A stretch of 64,000 bases of DNA from Humulus lupulus. Taxonomy: Eukaryota > Streptophyta > Magnoliopsida > Rosales > Cannabaceae. The stretch covers positions 55,288,866 to 55,352,865 of the forward strand of contig NC_084800.1 of NCBI RefSeq assembly GCF_963169125.1, given 5' to 3'. This document shows, piece by piece, positions 23,418 to 34,268 of this stretch (position 1 is the first letter of the stretch; each line of letters opens with the position of its first letter). A program made the translations under genes and the position numbers. Under the pieces are notes generated by a model that was given only the letters and a program-made list of their open reading frames with translations, was not told the DNA's origin and made no database searches.

Positions 23418-23437
23418 TTTCCCACAGACAGCGCCAA
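23418..23437 (-). other. Primer-binding-like site of gypsy B
   Basis: One base inside the LTR, the minus strand reads TTGGCGCTGTCTGTGGGAAA. It differs from the site used by elements A and D, so B belongs to a different subfamily. The tRNA was not assigned. Confidence 0.65.
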
Positions 23438-23438
23438 T

Positions 23439-23859
23439 TGTTGAAGCAACAAATATGCCTTTCTATAATTGGAGGTATGAACCAATGATAGATGATGCTC
23501 CGACACTATTCTAGCGATGAAGATCGTCTTTGAATCGTCGGGGATACTTACAAGAAAGACACTCCGATGCCTAAGTCAGTAAAAACTTCGATCCCTTTGT
23601 TTGAATAAGAATCTCATATTTATAGAACAAAAATGTAAAGTGGTTAGTTGGTTCAAGCAAACCCTTGATTGGTGGAGGAAAGATAACCGAATTTCCCTCC
23701 AAAATACGTTGATTTTAAATTATGTATTCGAAGGTCAGAGGCGCAGACTGCCTCTGACCCGTAGCTTCTGCCTTCGGAGCTTCTGCAGATCAAAACGATC
23801 TGTTTTGAATATTCGGTAAATGAGGAAAGAACTTTGGGCCGAATATTTTGGGCCCAACA
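23439..23859 (-). repeat. Gypsy B 5' LTR
   Basis: 421 bp, TGTTGAAGCAAC...GGCCCAACA, next to the primer-binding-like site. A minus-strand TATA box (TTCTATAAATATGAG) is the complement of about 23611-23625. The other LTR is missing, so no age estimate is possible. Confidence 0.85.
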
Positions 23860-24783
23860 CCAAGTTATTTTTTTAACGGCAAAAGTTTCCAAGTTTAACT
23901 TTTACTTGCACCATTAGTACCTACCGTTACCATCTAACGACAAAGTTAACAACAGGTACTAACGGTGTAAGTAAAAATTGAACTTGGATATTTTTGCCGC
24001 AAAAAAAAAAAAAACTTGGGGGAATGGAATAATATCTATTTATACAGATACAAAAGAAAATGTTCTCTATTGATTCAAACGCTGTACCTATGGGATCGGG
24101 ATAGAGAAAGAGGAAAAAACCATACTTAAGTGCAAATCCAGACAACTTGGGTACTTTCACTGCAAATATTATTTTTTCATTAACTTTTATTATAAACTTA
24201 TAAATTCATAATCTCAAATAGAATAACAAACCATTAAAATCAAAATAAAGATATCCATTTTTTTATTTAAAACAAAGTTAAATTTTAATTTTATTTATCC
24301 TAAAAAATTGATTCATTTTGTTCCGATTTTTTAAAACAAAGTTAAAATTTTGACATATTGATTTTTACCCTAAAATATTAATTAATACAATCAAAATAAA
24401 ATTATATTTTTATCATATATTTTAAATAAAATAAAAATTGGAGATCTTTCTTTTGATTTTAATGATTTGTTATTTTATTTGAGATTATGAAATTATAAGT
24501 TCATTATAAAAGTTAATGAAAAAAATAATATTTGCGGTGAAAGTACTTAAGTTGTCTGGATTTTCACTTAAGTACCAAAGTTTTTTTTTTGCGGCAAAAG
24601 TACCCAAGTTCAACTTTTACTGACATCGTTAGTACCCGCCGTTAACTTTACCGTTAGATGGTAATGACAAGTATTAACAGTGCAAGTAAAAGTTGACCTT
24701 GGGTACTTTTGCTGTCAAAAAAATAACTTAGCTACTTAAGTGTAACATTTTGGATAGTTTTAGTACTTTCGCCGCAAATATCC
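23860..24783. mobile_element. Inverted-repeat DNA element with GCCGCAAA ends, left end lost
   Basis: The left arm at 23860-23990 (CAAGTTATTTTTTTAACGGC...) matches, in reverse complement, the right arm at about 24640-24735. The right arm continues about 45 bases further to GCCGCAAATATCCC (24783), and the matching left end is missing because gypsy B inserted there. A second inverted pair, about 24140-24235 against 24475-24560, lies in the middle. No coding region is present. The type is probably a non-autonomous Mutator-like or similar element. Related ends occur at 45040-45945. Confidence 0.65.
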
Positions 24784-24982
24784 CTTTTTAAAATATAAAA
24801 TATTTGAACGATGTCATTTGTCAAGCATTCATAAAGAAGAATTCAGAAGATCAAAAATAGATTTTCCTTATCATTTCTCATATATAAATTGAGATATAAA
24901 ATCAATAAAACAAATAAAATAAAAATAAGTTTATTATTTAAAGGAATATATATATTTATATCTTTTATATAAAAATTATAAA
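24784..24982. other. AT-rich spacer
   Basis: AT-rich sequence with TATATA runs; no gene or element was recognised. Confidence 0.6.
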
Positions 24983-25849
24983 TGTTATCATTACTTTTCG
25001 AGCGGTTCAAGCACATGCGATTTCAAAGGAAAGCATGACACATGTTGGGTGTGGCGTCCCTGCGAGCACCTGAATGAACATCCAATCCTAGTCGTGCGAG
25101 TATAGGCCTTTAGAGTCTGACAGGATATCGAAGACCCATGTTCGAAGGGAAACTTAAGAGACACCTTTCAAGTAGGACGTATACCCCTCGACATGATAGT
25201 GCACAATCTGTTAGGAATTTCCCCACATGGAAATCCTAGGATGATGGGGTCCACTAATATGCGTGCCACTTACCTCTAACATAAATGGCGGTTGTAAATA
25301 ACCATTTTTCCCCTCCATACAGTCGACAAAGCAGATTTTTAGGAAAATGTGAGATCGCACTAGAAAAGGAAACATGAGCCGCCTGATGAATATGTGCAAG
25401 TCCCCATGCAACGTCAGCTTGTTATGCCCCTCAACCCTTCCGAATGGCTACTCAGAAGGCATAAATAAGTTATTTCGTGCGCAACACACCAGACTTGGCC
25501 CATGGGCCGATTCCAGGCCTTTTACATTGTGAATTCTTATGTAATCCCAGGGTTACGAATAGATTAAAAGGACAAATTTAACTTCGCTCTAATCATAGAG
25601 CTCTTACTCCCCCAAGCTGCCTATATATAAGGCTGAATCTTCATTTGTAAGGCATCCGAACTTTTGTGCATCCTAAAACACTACCAAAATTCCAAGAAAG
25701 CTTGAACCCTTGCAAGTTCTTCTTTACAATACAATTGACTCATGGACTAGGATTAATTCATAACTTGAGCCACATAAAAATCACTGTGTTTTTCCTATTT
25801 CTAGTTGTCATTTAACAAATTATGTTGTTGACAAAAAACTGCGTCAACA
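24983..25849 (+). mobile_element. Solo-LTR-like sequence
   Basis: Ends ACTGCGTCAACA at 25849 and holds a TATA box (CCTATATATAAGGC, about 25620-25633) with a plausible transcript start after it. The left border is uncertain: TGTTATC at 24983 gives near-matching flanks ATAAA and ATATA, while TGTTGGGTG at 25043 does not. No coding region. Confidence 0.5.
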
Positions 25850-25954
25850 ATATATATATATAGTAACAGAGGTAGATGAGGAAGAGGACACTTAATTTTT
25901 TTGTTTTAAATATAGACTAGTTTTTGTTTTTTTATATAATAAAATAGTATCTCC

Positions 25955-26094
25955 ACTAAGGGTGTACACGGTTTGGTTTGGTGCGGTTTAGAAGAATTTT
26001 GAAACCAAACCACCCATGCAGTTTTGTTAAAATGAAAAACCAAGCTATTAAAAATAACCAAACCAAACCAAACTATAAACAAACGATTTGGTGC
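25955..26094 (+). mobile_element. Partial hAT-like foldback fragment
   Basis: GGGTGTACACGGTTTGG followed by opposed AAACCAAACC and GGTTTGGTGCGG words. This resembles the ends and subterminal repeats of the hAT-like element at 44040-44749, but no right end or 8-bp duplication was found. It sits directly in front of the copia C fragment. Confidence 0.4.
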
Positions 26095-26099
26095 GGACA

Positions 26100-26289
26100 T
26101 GAACATCAAGTGTGTAGGCTTGTTAAATCATTATATGGTTTAAATCTAGCACAAAAACATTGGCATGAAAAGTTTGATGAAGCCACTATTAAAGATGCGT
26201 AGACAAAACAATGCGAACACGTGTTTATATGCTAAGACTTGTGATGACTATGTCATCTTAGTGTCTATCTATGTTGATGATATGTTGAT
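26100..26289 (+). pseudogene. Copia C RT, N-terminal fragment
   Basis: Contains [25 protein letters not shown] in pieces, then in another frame CLYAKTCDDYVILVSIYVDDMLI, with at least one frameshift and a stop near 26200. The catalytic Asp-Asp pair is preserved just before the T3 insertion. The same region of copia A (about 5245-5440) is clearly similar. Confidence 0.8.
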
Positions 26290-27510
26290 TGTAACGTCCC
26301 AAATTTGTTAATAAGGCTTAGTGTGCCGGAATGGCATAATTGGATTTATATGTGAATTATGTGGATTTAATTGAATATATGTGTGTGATTATGTGGAATG
26401 ATATGAGTTATATTATACTATGAATGTTTAAGTGTGTTAAATATGCTTTTGGGCCCATTTCTTATTAGAAAGACATTTTTCGTAATTTTGACCTGCTGAG
26501 AGTATATCTGTAGTTATATTGTAATGCTCCGAATTCTCTGATGTGGTTTAATGGCGGGGTTAGTAGGCCGGGAGGGCCATACTTGCTTAATTATGCCATT
26601 AAATGATATTATGCATGTATATGTGAATTATATTATAATATGATGTTAAATGCATGCATGTGAGTCCACATTTTAGTTACAGGGGTGTGATAGTAATTTG
26701 GCCCGTTGATGGTATAATTGTATATTTGTATGCATGTCGATGATATGTGTTGAGACCACATTATAATGTGGGTTTGTTCAAGCTATTTGGCATGAGACGA
26801 TCTTGGAATATTGGTTAGCGGTTTAGTCACAACAGGTTTAAGTGCGGGGCTCGGGTTGAGTCTCGGGGTGATTTTAATGATTAGAGCGTTACCGGGAATT
26901 AAAGGGTAACGGGATGTGATTTAATGGTGTTTGAGATTATTGAGAATAGCAGGAATTGGAGAGCGTTAATTATGATTAACGAGATAGGAGGAAAGTACCA
27001 AATATGCCCTTGGGAGCCTTTAGAAACTATTAAGTGACTTAGGGGTAAAATGGACATTTCACCCCTAGGATAGATATACTTAGTGTTGGCTAAAAGAAGG
27101 AAGTAAAAACAGAGTAAGATTTTGAGTTCTCCCGTACCTTCTTCTCTTCACCTTTCTTTGTGGTTTTTGAATCAATCTTGAGGATTCTAGCTTGGGAAGT
27201 AAGCCTTGAGAGTTTAGGAGTGTGTTCCTCCATTGAAGAGCATCATAAGCTGAGCTTTTGGTAAGTTTCTAACCATAGAATTCTCTGGTTTGCCCTGTTT
27301 TGGTTTTGTTTTGCAGTTGAGATTTCTAGGGTGAATTCTTGGTTTTGTTGGGAGTTTTGGCTAGGGTTCCCATGCTTGTGATGTTTGGGGTGTGTTAGGA
27401 TGGTTTTTGGGTTCATTTGGCATCAAGAATGGTATTTGGAAGCTTGGGAATCGGGTTAGAATCGAAGGAGTTGAAGAAGGTCGGTTCAGGGAAGTGCTGG
27501 TCTGGAGGTA

Positions 27511-27625
27511 GCGCTATAGCGCCCACCCTAGGGCGCTACAGCGCTCCTCAGGAGGCTTTTTGGCATGTTGGTGGTTCTGAGTATAGCGCTGGGGCGCTAG
27601 GGGTTGAGCGCTGTAGTGCTACCCT
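27511..27625. repeat. GCGCTATAGCGC palindrome cassette in T4
   Basis: GCGCTATAGCGC (27511-27522, perfect), GGGCGCTACAGCGC, a spacer, then ATAGCGCTGGGGCGCTA and GCGCTGTAGTGCTA. One TAGTGCT shows decay of a palindromic half. Confidence 0.9.
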
Positions 27626-27881
27626 GTTCCTTCAAAGTCCCGTTTTGAGTGTTTTTAAGGGTTTCTGACTTGGGGTTTCAATCCTTAAGGCCTGGGATCG
27701 AATCTACTCACCGTGTGGGCATGTTTCGAGGTCCCGAGAGTGGTGCTTAGGTTAAGACCCTAATATTGTGGATTCTCATTAATGGAGGTTATAATTGGTT
27801 GTGATTAGGTAACCACTAAGGAACTAAAAGATTGATCATTCTCAGGGGTCGTCCTTATTATATTTCTCGATCGAACCTGAG

Positions 27882-28519
27882 GTAAGAAAACTGCACCCTG
27901 TGTATATGTGACATTCGTGATTATTATTGAGGCATGTTGATTGATAAACGTGGACGTGGATTACCTATTGAATGCTAGCGAATGTTGAATATTTGTATAT
28001 GTACTTACTAGTCAGGGACACTGACCTAAGAGTCAGAAATGGCATAGCGTCATGAGCGCCGAGCCAAATGTAGATTAGATCTAATCGATATCAGTGTTGA
28101 ATGGATCTAAGGCATCAACATTGGACCGACCCTAAGGTCGATGAACTTATAAGCGCTTGGCTAGTCTGAGACTAGTTATTCAGAGCCAGGGCATATGGCC
28201 CGGTGACTGTTTGTCACATGGCTAGGGAACACTGTTCGAGGGTTATGACTCTATGGTCATGAGGAAGGTTATGTTGGTGACTATTCACCATACACCTATC
28301 CTGTTCAAACTTATGAAAGGTTCACTTATCAGTTAAGCCCGAGTGACCCTATCGTCACATGGCTATAGGGGGCTGTACCCGCTTTCGTGACTTTTGCGAC
28401 TGCCACCTATTTGTTGGGACTGATGGACCTGGATGATTATTACGATCATTGTTGATATTATGTCATGCTTTGTTGTGTTTTCTTGCTGGGCCTTGGCTCA
28501 TGGGTGCTATGTGGTGCAG
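27882..28519 (+). other. Intron-like module in T4
   Basis: Begins GTAAGAAAACTGCACCC after GAG, ends GTGCTATGTGGTGCAG, with TTGCTGGGCCTTGGCTCA upstream of the end. 638 bases long. Confidence 0.55.
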
Positions 28520-29501
28520 GTAAAGGGAAAGAAAAGCTCACCCAGCCTTAAGTGGAGAGCTTAGGTGGTGATGTGTACATATGCGGCTGCTTGACCACCA
28601 CGGCCAAGGCGTTCTCAGAGGAACTAGGGGGTTTACCCTATTTTTGCCGCTTAGGTCGGCGGAGTTGTAAATTTGAAATAGTAATGACCATTTTGTACTG
28701 AGAACAACTTGTAAATGTTTTGATTAGCTCTGCAGAGCAGTTTGTAATGAAGATATCCATTTCCTTTTTAGTAGTTTTTCACCTTAACCTGCTAATTACA
28801 CTTAGAGCACGTTTTTGACCAAAGGACTCGGGTAGCGGGTCAAATTTCCGGTCCACCGTTCACCGTAACTGTTCTGGGGTAACCAGGGCGTTACATATAT
28901 GCTATATGATTGAGACCACATTATTATGTGGATATATTTGTGATATTCGGTACGATACGATTAGAGTATGGGTATTTATGCAATTTAGCGGAAAAATCAC
29001 AACGGGGTAAAATACCTAGCTCGGGGTGAGCTTAGGGGTATTTTGGTAATTTAGTAAATAATCGGCACTTATTGATAAATGAGAAATAATTTGGTGAGTA
29101 TTCGGGTTTACTGGATTTAAGTGGGAATTTGTGGTGAAATTTGAGATTAATGGGAATTTTGGCAAATGACTAAAGTGTCTTTGAGTTGATTTTGAGGATA
29201 AGTTTAGAGTAGGGGCAAATTGGTCATTTTGGCCACTTGACTAGGCAAGGTTAGACCAACAGCTGAGCAGTGTGGCTCATACACGTTCACATCTCCCTCT
29301 CTATCTCTCTTGGTTTCCTTTTGAAGAGAGTTTGAAGGCTAAGGGTACCCAAGCTTGGCTAAGTGATCTAGTGGGAGGATTCTTGCGAGGTTGCAACTCT
29401 TAATTGGGACTAGGGGTTGCTAGGATCATCACCAACTAGAGGGAATTTGAATTCAGAGGTAAGCTGCCATTCTTTGAGTTCATTTTTCGTAGTTCGTGGT
29501 T

Positions 29502-30517
29502 GTTGACCGCGTTTTTGGCCAATGACGTGAGAACGTAAAAAATGATAAAGCCTTCAAGAGAAATTAACCGACACAGACAATTTTGAACAGAAAGTAAATA
29601 ACACACGTAATTTTTATAGTGGTTCAGCCCCAATATGTTGGTAATAGCCTAATCCACTTAGAGTTGTGATTATAGATCTGTACTCAAGATTAGATGAACT
29701 GAGCCAACTGAGTTTCTTCAGTACAGATTACAAGAATACAAGAATTCTTTCAGATGCAAGCACTTTCTCTCTCTAGAAAACTCAGACCCAAAATTTCCCA
29801 AAAGTCTCAAAAAGAAGAAGAAGCCCCTTTTCTAATCCCATAAGCCATATATTTATAGGCTTAGGATCATACATTTGATACCCCCTAGAATCGGGATATT
29901 ATATTATTCTTATTATATTTAAATTACAAAAATATTCAAAATGTAACAGAACACCCAATTTGTGGGAAAAATGAGAGATTCTCGCGTGTGCCAAGACCGG
30001 TTTTTGTTGAAGCCGTTTATGGGAATCTTGACTTAGTCCTCCTCTATCTGGTCGACCCATATCTCCTTTAAGCTGGTCGAACACACCTTCACTGGGAAGA
30101 TTGCCTGTGTTGAAGTGCACGCCAGTATACCTTATGTGCACGCCAATATACTCTATGTGCACGCCAGTATACCTTATGTGCACACCAGTATACTCTATGA
30201 CTGGGCAGTCATGCACTTAGCTGGTAGGACATGCACTTGCTGGTCGGACATGCACATGACCGATCGGCCAATGTCATTCCTAGCAATGTCACTCCTGGGC
30301 AGGAATGTCACTCCTGGTCGGTCATGCACATCTCTGGTCTAACATGGCATATCTAGTCTAACATGGCATACTGAGCTACTCCTAAGCCAAGTCACTTTAT
30401 CACAACTCTGAGGAGCCAATATATTTATTGACTTATTAATGTGTCTTTTACGGACCATGTACTGCCACTTGTCACCTCTATTGCCACGTCATTTATCTCC
30501 AATTTTTGGGGATAACA
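29502..30517 (-). mobile_element. Solo LTR nested in T3
   Basis: 1016 bp, TGTTGACCGCG...GGGGATAACA, with perfect 5-bp duplications GTGGT at 29497-29501 and 30518-30522. Its ends (TGTTGACC, GATAACA) resemble those of gypsy D (TGTTGACCC, GGATAACA), so it is probably the LTR of a related gypsy element. The minus orientation is inferred from a TATA box (CCTATAAATATATGG) complementary to about 29846-29860. It contains a short tandem repeat at 30115-30198. Confidence 0.88.
30115..30198. repeat. 21-bp tandem repeat, four units
   Basis: Units start GTGCACGCC and end at 30135, 30156, 30177 and 30198. They alternate between ...AGTATACCTTAT and ...ATATACTCTAT types, giving a 42-bp two-unit order. The first nine bases of the last unit read GTGCACACC. 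Confidence 0.92.
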
Positions 30518-31083
30518 GTGGTGTTCTTTAGAAAAGTAGGAATTTTGGTGATTTTCTATGTTTGATGATTCTGAGTTATTGGTTTAAGAGTTTTGACTTT
30601 AGAAACCTATTTGCAATTATATGGGGGATCTTATTGTAGCCGGAATCCCTATTTTTATGGTGTAATTTCGGATTTGGAAAGAAATGGATTTTGAAGCTTA
30701 AACTTGTCAATTGTTGGTGTTTTGATGAGTTTTGGTGCAATTTTAGGTTTGTTAATATTGGTAATAGGTTTTTTGGGTTGTATAAGGCGTTTTGTGGTGA
30801 CAAACTTGTTGGGAAGTCAATTTTGGGTCGATTTCTGGGGCTTGAAATACAGGGGAAATCGGGACCCTTGAGTTGGGGAAGAACACTTGAGTTCTGGGCT
30901 CGAGGGACGTTCCTAATGTCCCGACATCTAGGAATAGTGACTGTATAAGTTAGGGTTCGGAGTAAGCCTCGGGATTTGGATTCAATCCTTAATAAGAATA
31001 TGTCTATGTTGTGACTAGATTTCCGCAAGGTTCGAGATCGGGATCACACTTGAAGCCGTAACGTCGTTCGCACGGAACTCTTG

Positions 31084-31516
31084 GTAAGAAAACTACACCC
31101 TGGTTGTGATTAGGGTTTATGCCTCTGTTAACGAGCATGATTATAATTATGCTTATGAATAACTAATTAAGCATACATGTATACGTTGTACCTGATTATG
31201 TGATAAATGAATTATATGTTTTGATTACTCCTGATTGGAAAGCTCGGCTTATGAGCCGTGGTCGGCATTATGCGTGCAGAACGCATGTCACTATGGCTAG
31301 GACACCTTGGGAGTGTGATATGCAATTGTCCGGCTCGGATGCCAAATAGAAGTGCGAAATGCACTTGTGTGACTCTATGGTCGCATACCTGGATAATGTA
31401 TATGCTTGAGTATAGTTATTACTGCTAAGCATTTTGTTTATGTTATGCTGACTATCTGAATTTGTTTAATTAAGTTTTCTTACCGAGCCTTGGCTCACGA
31501 GTGCTTTGTGGTGCAG
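31084..31516 (+). other. Intron-like module in T3
   Basis: Begins GTAAGAAAACTACACCC and ends GTGCTTTGTGGTGCAG; 433 bases, the shortest version of the module. The TTACCGAGCCTTGGCTCAC before the end is a diverged form of the motif in T2 and T4. Confidence 0.5.
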
Positions 31517-31886
31517 GTAAGGGTAAGGAGAAGCTAGGCCAGCTATGAGTTGGAGATTTTTAAAGGCTGCGTGTACATATGCAGCTTGCTCGACCGCCAT
31601 GGCTAGGGTATCATGGAGGAACTAGGGTTGAACCCTATTTTGTTGCTTAGGCCGGCTTGTTTTGTATTCTTTTGAGTTGTAAATACATTTTAAACTTCTA
31701 TTTTGGGATCCCGTGTACAAACTGAAACTTTTAATGAAGGTATTTACTCCTTTGACCAAAATATTTAATACCTGAACCATTAGTTACTTTAATCACACGT
31801 TTAAGTCCAAATGACTCGTTTAACGAGTCCATCACTATTTTAAACACACGTTGTACGATCCTGGATTAGTAGGGCGTTACACTGAT

Positions 31887-32660
31887 TTTGAGCAATGACA
31901 TGAGAGACATCATAAGAACAAAGAAGTTTCTTTCTTCTACTTTTCAAATGAAGGACCTTGGAGAGGTGAATACCATTTTGGGTATCAAAGTTAGAAGAAA
32001 TTTTGAAGGATATGCCTTAAGTCAAGCCCACTATATTGAGAAAGTAATTGACAAGTTTAGTCATCTCAAAATCAAATAGTCAAATACATCATTTGATTCA
32101 AGCAAAAAACTTGAAAAGAATGAGGGTAAAGTGGTAGATCAATTGGAATATGCAAGTGCAATAGGTAGCCTAATGTACACAGCTCATTGTACTAGAGCAG
32201 ATATTGCATATGCGATTAGTAAACTTAGTAGGTTTACTAGCAATCCAAGTATCAAGCGTTGAAAGACTATAGAGAGAGTTCTTGGATATCATAAAAGAAC
32301 CAAGAAACTTAGCATTCACTACTTTACATTTCAAAAGTTACTTGAAGGATATTCTAATGCTAGTTGGATATTAGGTGTGGGATATAGTCTCTCCACTAGG
32401 AGTTAGGTGTTTACACTTGGTGGGGGTACATTTTCTTGGGGTTCTAATAAACAAACTTGTATTTCTCACTCAATCATGGAAGCCGAGTTTATAACTTTAG
32501 CAACTTCCGACAAAGAGGCCGAGTGACTTAGTCGCGGTTGATGTATTGGCGATTTGGATACATTGTGATAATCAATCCACTTTAACTAAAGCATATAATA
32601 AAAAGCATGAGACTGAAACTTCTAGAAATATAGATTCACCAATGATGGTAACCCAACTCA
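31887..32660 (+). pseudogene. Copia C RT C-terminus and RNase H
   Basis: From LSNDMRDIIRTKKFL through [69 protein letters not shown] and [11 protein letters not shown]. Stops occur near 32077, 32262, 32404 and 32524, and the end is scrambled after about 32540. Alignment with copia A (5440-6100) is clear along the whole stretch. The RNase H Asp of the YTDAS motif is Asn here. Confidence 0.85.
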
Positions 32661-33192
32661 AAGCTCGTCAACATCGAGTGTAAAGTTTAATGGGTAAGAA
32701 CAAGTCATTGATAAGTGGATAGTTTCAACATTAACATATTGTTGAGTCTCATCTAGAGATGGTTAGTGTTGGTTGCGACCAGACATGAATGTTAAGCCTA
32801 CGGATTTTAATGAAGTCCAGTTGTGTGTAAAAAAACATCTCTAAAGGTGGCAAAGATACTGTAAGAACTTCACCTATGTGAACTTATAGGCGGTATCTTA
32901 AATCTCATGGAAGTTGGAGTTTCTCCTCAGAAAGTTCATGAATGGATGAGCACAAGGCCATAAAAAAATTTGAGCGTGCAAAGGGTAAAAAAGAGTGATC
33001 AAGTGGAGGTGTGTGAAGTATTACTGATTTTATCACTAGGAATATTTGGTTCATACTTGTTAGCAACAAATGATTTCGATAAAGCGTTGTAATGATTTCA
33101 CTAAGGTAAAGTTTGAATCAAAAGATGCTTTACTCTATGCACTAATATTGCTGAGTTAAAGATTGAGGTTTGTATTTAACTAAGTGAGGGAA

Positions 33193-34268
33193 TATTAAGA
33201 TTGGTTAAGCACAAAGCCTAAATGGGTTTACACAAGGTGGTGTAAAATCCTTGACGATTTCACATAATGGAGGTGTGAAGTTTGAGTTTGAGTTGTAGGC
33301 ATTTAAAAATTGTTTTTTTGGGTCTAAAGTGATGCAATGAGGTATATAAGCATGTCCAAAAAGTTTGGGAGCAATTGAAGTTGTCTAAGGTCAATTTTGA
33401 ACACTTCAAATAGAGATTAGGCGACATGTTGCAGGTCACTAGGCCTACGACATGTTACCTATCCTATGCATAAAACCACATGAAGCAATAGGTGATGCGT
33501 CACTTGTTGCTAGGCGATGTGTCGCCTATGACCAGCAACATGTCGCCATACAATAGACGACGTATCGTCTGTCACTGACGTGGCTAACGTGTTTTTGGCT
33601 TCAAAATTGAAAACATAAAAGCTCTAATCCTATTTATTAGAGTTAGTGAGGGTACCTACACTATAAAATGGGTAAATTATAATTGAAAAGTATTGATCAC
33701 ACTTCTCAATTCTCTCTCTAATGTCCCTATATTTCTCTCTCTCTAGCTCTCAAGAACATTTTTTATTTCCAAGAAATCATCAAGAATTGCTTGACATGTA
33801 TGATTTTCAAGGCTTGTTGAATCTTAATTCTCATTTCACTATAGTAAAAACTTTAAGCAACTTGGGAAAGACTTGGAATAGAGAATTTGGACAAAGTTTC
33901 TCGTCATTGTAAGCTTTGTTACAAGGATTTCAGTTTCTTTGAGATAGAATGTTTTGAATTTATTTTTGAGTTTCCCATCTTCTTTTGTGTTATTACTTTT
34001 GATATTAACATTATACTTACTATTTAAAGTTGTAAAATTAGGGTGGTGACTACTCACTTTCCCAACATGTACTCCATACTTAACAACCTCAAGAAAATCA
34101 AGTGTCTTAAATGCATTTGATCTTGGTGATTTAAGGAAAACAGTAATTATATATACTAAGTAAATATATTTCTTCCATTCATTACATGCATTAAATATTC
34201 TCTCCAAGTTCATGCACTAGTCCTCTCTCCCTCTTAAAAAAATTGGTGGAACAAAAAACGAGTCAACA
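33193..34268 (+). repeat. Copia C 3' LTR-like region
   Basis: Follows a purine tract (AAGTGAGGGA, about 33182-33191) at the position equivalent to the copia A LTR, starting TATTAAGATTGG (a mutated TG start is inferred). It has a TATA box (CACTATAAAATGG, about 33659-33671), a palindrome cassette before it and a plausible end GAGTCAACA at 34268. Borders are approximate. Confidence 0.5.
33421..33570. repeat. GCGACATGTCGC-type palindrome cassette in copia C LTR
   Basis: Words include GGCGACATGTTGC, TACGACATGTTA, GGTGATGCGTCACT, TAGGCGATGTGTCGCCTA (7-bp arms, 33511-33528), GCAACATGTCGCC and AGACGACGTATCGTCT (6-bp arms, 33555-33570). It lies about 90 bp upstream of the TATA box. This is a third palindrome word set, in a copia LTR. 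Confidence 0.85.

Larger units (their letters stand above)
12742..23859 (-). mobile_element. Ty3/gypsy element B (tandem RNase H, Tat-like)
   Basis: On the minus strand: LTR (23439-23859), primer-binding-like site, gag, protease, RT, RNase H, a second RNase H, integrase, and a post-integrase domain cut in two by the T2 insertion. The extra RNase H after the normal one is the mark of the plant Tat group. The 3' LTR is missing because copia B abuts at about 12742. The region 12742-13361 is non-coding tail of this element with nothing recognisable. On the right, the LTR sits within an inverted-repeat DNA element whose outer end it removed. Confidence 0.85.
26520..28895 (+). mobile_element. T4: T-family solo LTR nested in T3
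   Basis: 2376 bp, TGTAATGCTCC...GGGCGTTACA, with perfect 5-bp duplications TATAT at 26515-26519 and 28896-28900. It is the cleanest uninterrupted copy of family T here and serves as the reference: cassette at 27511-27625, intron-like module at 27882-28519. Its 3' end is nearly identical to the end of T5. No long open frame supports coding. Confidence 0.9.
26290..31881 (+). mobile_element. T3: T-family solo LTR carrying two further insertions
   Basis: Starts TGTAACGTCCC and ends AGGGCGTTACA. Flanks are TTGAT (26285-26289) and CTGAT (31882-31886), a 5-bp duplication with one change, inside copia C. Subtracting T4 and the 29502-30517 LTR leaves about 2.19 kb. It keeps the intron-like module (31084-31516) but shows no clear palindrome cassette. 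Confidence 0.85.
26095..34268 (+). mobile_element. Ty1/copia element C, decayed, split by T3
   Basis: RT sequence from about 26095 to 26289 ends at YVDDMLI, where T3 enters. It resumes at 31882 with the TTGAT/CTGAT duplication and runs through RT and RNase H to about 32600, then non-coding leader and a 3' LTR (about 33193-34268). It is related to copia A through RT and RNase H. Upstream coding and the 5' LTR are absent. Confidence 0.8.

Noticed and set aside
26520..28895. T-family elements as DNA transposons because of the 10-bp inverted ends
   Set aside because: TG/CA ends with 5-bp duplications in four copies and LTR-like content fit solo LTRs better, although self-moving units are not fully excluded.
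30115..30198. Possible CRISPR-like array
   Set aside because: The units are directly adjacent without unique spacers, in a plant LTR.
29899..30216. 105-codon minus-strand frame with a repeated TGVHI peptide
   Set aside because: The repeat is the translation of the 21-bp tandem DNA repeat (a multiple of three), inside a solo LTR.
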